This document shows positions 62,989-64,000 of a stretch of 64,000 nt of DNA, one piece after another. Made by a program: the position numbers and the translations under genes. A model generated the notes under the pieces. That model ran no database searches. It was not told the origin of the DNA and saw only the letters and a list, made by a program, of their open reading frames with translations. Origin of the DNA: Mesonia hippocampi (lineage in GTDB: Bacteria > Bacteroidota > Bacteroidia > Flavobacteriales > Flavobacteriaceae); contig NZ_JACIFO010000001.1 of assembly GCF_014197445.1 (NCBI RefSeq), positions 372,001 through 436,000 on the forward strand. Direction: 5' to 3'. Every line of letters starts with the position of its first letter. Position 1 is the stretch's first letter.

Positions 62989-63037
62989 TTAATACGAGCT
63001 TGTTTATATAACCCGTAAAGGGTTGCCAGAAAAACAC

Positions 63038-63045
63038 TACCTTTG
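63038..63045 (+). promoter_or_regulatory. Putative -7 box for the DUF1456 gene
   Basis: TACCTTTG, 26 bp before the ATG at 63072, fits TAnnTTTG. Confidence 0.5.
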
Positions 63046-63071
63046 CCCTCCCATTAATGTAACCTATAAAT

Positions 63072-63341
63072 ATGGCTTTATCAAACAACGATGTGTTTAA
63101 AAAATTACGTGTAGCTCACAAATTACGTGATGACGATATTATCAAGATTTTTGAATTGGTAGATTTTAAAGTAACCAAAAGCGAATTAGGAGCTATTTTT
63201 AGAAAAGAAGACCACCCTAAGTATAAAGAATGTGGCGATCAGTTTTTACGTAATTTTCTTAATGGACTTATTATTCACTTACGCGGACCTTTACCGCCTA
63301 AAAAAACAGATAAACCCTATAAAAAGAATAAAAACGAGTAA
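63072..63341 (+). CDS. DUF1456 (YehS-like) protein
   Basis: An 89-residue protein: SNNDVFKKLRVAHKLRDDDIIKIFELVDFKVTKSELGAIFRKEDHPKYKECGDQFLRNFLNGLIIHLRG. This is a single DUF1456 repeat; the E. coli YehS has two. The function is unknown; the tail is Lys/Pro-rich. Confidence 0.88.
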   Translation: MALSNNDVFKKLRVAHKLRDDDIIKIFELVDFKVTKSELGAIFRKEDHPKYKECGDQFLRNFLNGLIIHLRGPLPPKKTDKPYKKNKNE

Positions 63342-63365
63342 TTACAAAAAAATCTATACGATATA

Positions 63366-63402
63366 AAAAAGGCAGAAGCAATTTAGTTACTTCTGCTTTT
63401 TT
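63366..63402. terminator. Bidirectional terminator between the DUF1456 and DsbA genes
   Basis: GCAGAAG (63372-63378) pairs with CTTCTGC (63390-63396), flanked by A5 and T7. It serves both convergent genes. Confidence 0.82.
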
Positions 63403-63426
63403 TATTATTTTAAGACAACAGCCTGC

Positions 63427-64000
63427 CTAGCTTTTCTCGCTAAGGATACTGTCTATAATTTGCTGGATGTCTACTGCTTTTCTAAACCCTTTTGCAATAA
63501 GATAATACTCATCATTTTTAGTTCTAAAAAATACTTGTGGATAAGAATCTACGCCCAATTGCCTAGCGTAATTAAAATCGCTAGTAGTAAGTTGTTTTGC
63601 CTCTTCCGATTTCATAAGTGTTAAAAACGCTTCGGTATTTATGTTATATTTTTCTGCAACCGCTTTATAAAAATTCTCCGAATTTGGGTCTAACCCATCT
63701 ACATAAATACTTTTTTGCATTTCGAAGATAAAGTTTAAATCTTTACTGCGATCTGTCTCTAAAAGTTTATAGGCAGAAAAAGCCATGGAGGTAATTTTAG
63801 AATCTAATCGGTAATTTTGTTTCATCACCAAATCCTCTAAATACTTATCCGATATTTCTACCCCACCTAACTCACTTACCCGTTGGTATGCTGGTTTAAC
63901 TTGGTCTTTACTAAAAATATCTAGAATTCCTCTAGGCGTATCGTTTATAAACATTCCGCCGCTTACTACCTTAACCTCTAAAACCTCTTTGTTAGTATCC
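63427..64000 (-). CDS. DsbA-family protein, 3' part (cut by window edge)
   Basis: A C-terminal fragment of a thioredoxin-fold DsbA/FrnE-like protein, about 191 residues visible. The frame is open through the window edge: DTNKEVLEVKVVSGGMFINDTPRG, so the ATG at 63954 is internal. The visible part has the helical insertion (VFKDQVKPAYQRV-like region, LDSKITSMAFSAYKLLETDRSKDLNFIFEMQKSIYVDG) and the cis-Pro segment (LGVDSYPQVFFRT). The N-terminal CxxC motif lies outside the window, so redox activity cannot be judged. Confidence 0.85.
   Translation of the reverse strand, partial: DTNKEVLEVKVVSGGMFINDTPRGILDIFSKDQVKPAYQRVSELGGVEISDKYLEDLVMKQNYRLDSKITSMAFSAYKLLETDRSKDLNFIFEMQKSIYVDGLDPNSENFYKAVAEKYNINTEAFLTLMKSEEAKQLTTSDFNYARQLGVDSYPQVFFRTKNDEYYLIAKGFRKAVDIQQIIDSILSEKS

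Overview
The window is from a low-GC member of the Bacteroidota, almost certainly a Flavobacteriaceae species. The evidence is two proteins with type B type IX secretion (T9SS) sorting domains and one with a type A domain, a DUF4834 protein, a short 288-residue primary sigma factor, a YfhO protein, and repeated TAnnTTTG promoter boxes of the Bacteroidota type, some with a TTG about 20 bases upstream. No rRNA or tRNA gene was seen.

Layout. 1-15.3 kb: the 5' part of uvrB, two large T9SS cargo genes, an ABC-2 exporter pair, an unrecognised conserved protein, a membrane-anchored AraC regulator, a four-gene operon (SDR, epimerase, START-like, DUF2062), and a MerR/isochorismatase-like divergent pair. 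15.3-16.3 kb: two adjacent frameshifted genes. 16.4-19.5 kb: a type II restriction-modification locus between 65-bp direct repeats, with a membrane protein beside it. 19.5-26.9 kb: a surface polysaccharide cluster (flippase, glycosyltransferase, YfhO), DUF4834, an outer-membrane protein and yebC. 27-30 kb and 35.3-46.3 kb: two accessory arrays. 30-35.1 kb: an unknown protein, then OmpA, FKBP, rpoD and sucC. 46.5-64 kb: core genes (DUF3820, pyrG, yidC, a Crp regulator with a truncated globin, fasciclin, a YwqK-like protein, mnmA, a T9SS subtilase, nitronate monooxygenase, a K+ channel, a DUF3365 cytochrome-like protein, an Lrp regulator, an M14 peptidase, an XRE regulator, DUF1456 and a partial DsbA).

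The most interesting structure is an integron-like cassette system with no recombinase gene in the window. At least six copies of a composite palindromic repeat of about 200-275 bp (GTTCGAGAATA...TATTCTCGAAC followed by AACGCCCTGAC...GTCAGGGCGTT) separate small accessory modules: toxin-antitoxin pairs, a DUF4365 plus Abi-alpha-like pair, a CrtO-like acyltransferase, a TetR/SDR pair, and a 5.4-kb NERD-helicase plus TPR/OB-fold pair. Every gene in an array points the same way, and every repeat has the same orientation relative to its genes. The arrays at 27.3 kb (+) and 46.3 kb (-) are in opposite orientation. Each starts with the same 40-45-bp promoter segment (TTG-N20-TATATTTG), which fires into the array and ends in AAGTT at the junction with the first cassette, as an integron Pc/attI platform would. 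A fragment of the same repeat, with related tail repeats, also borders the restriction-modification locus. Near the heads of two arrays there are 11-bp-period TCCA/TGGA tandem repeats with no assigned function.
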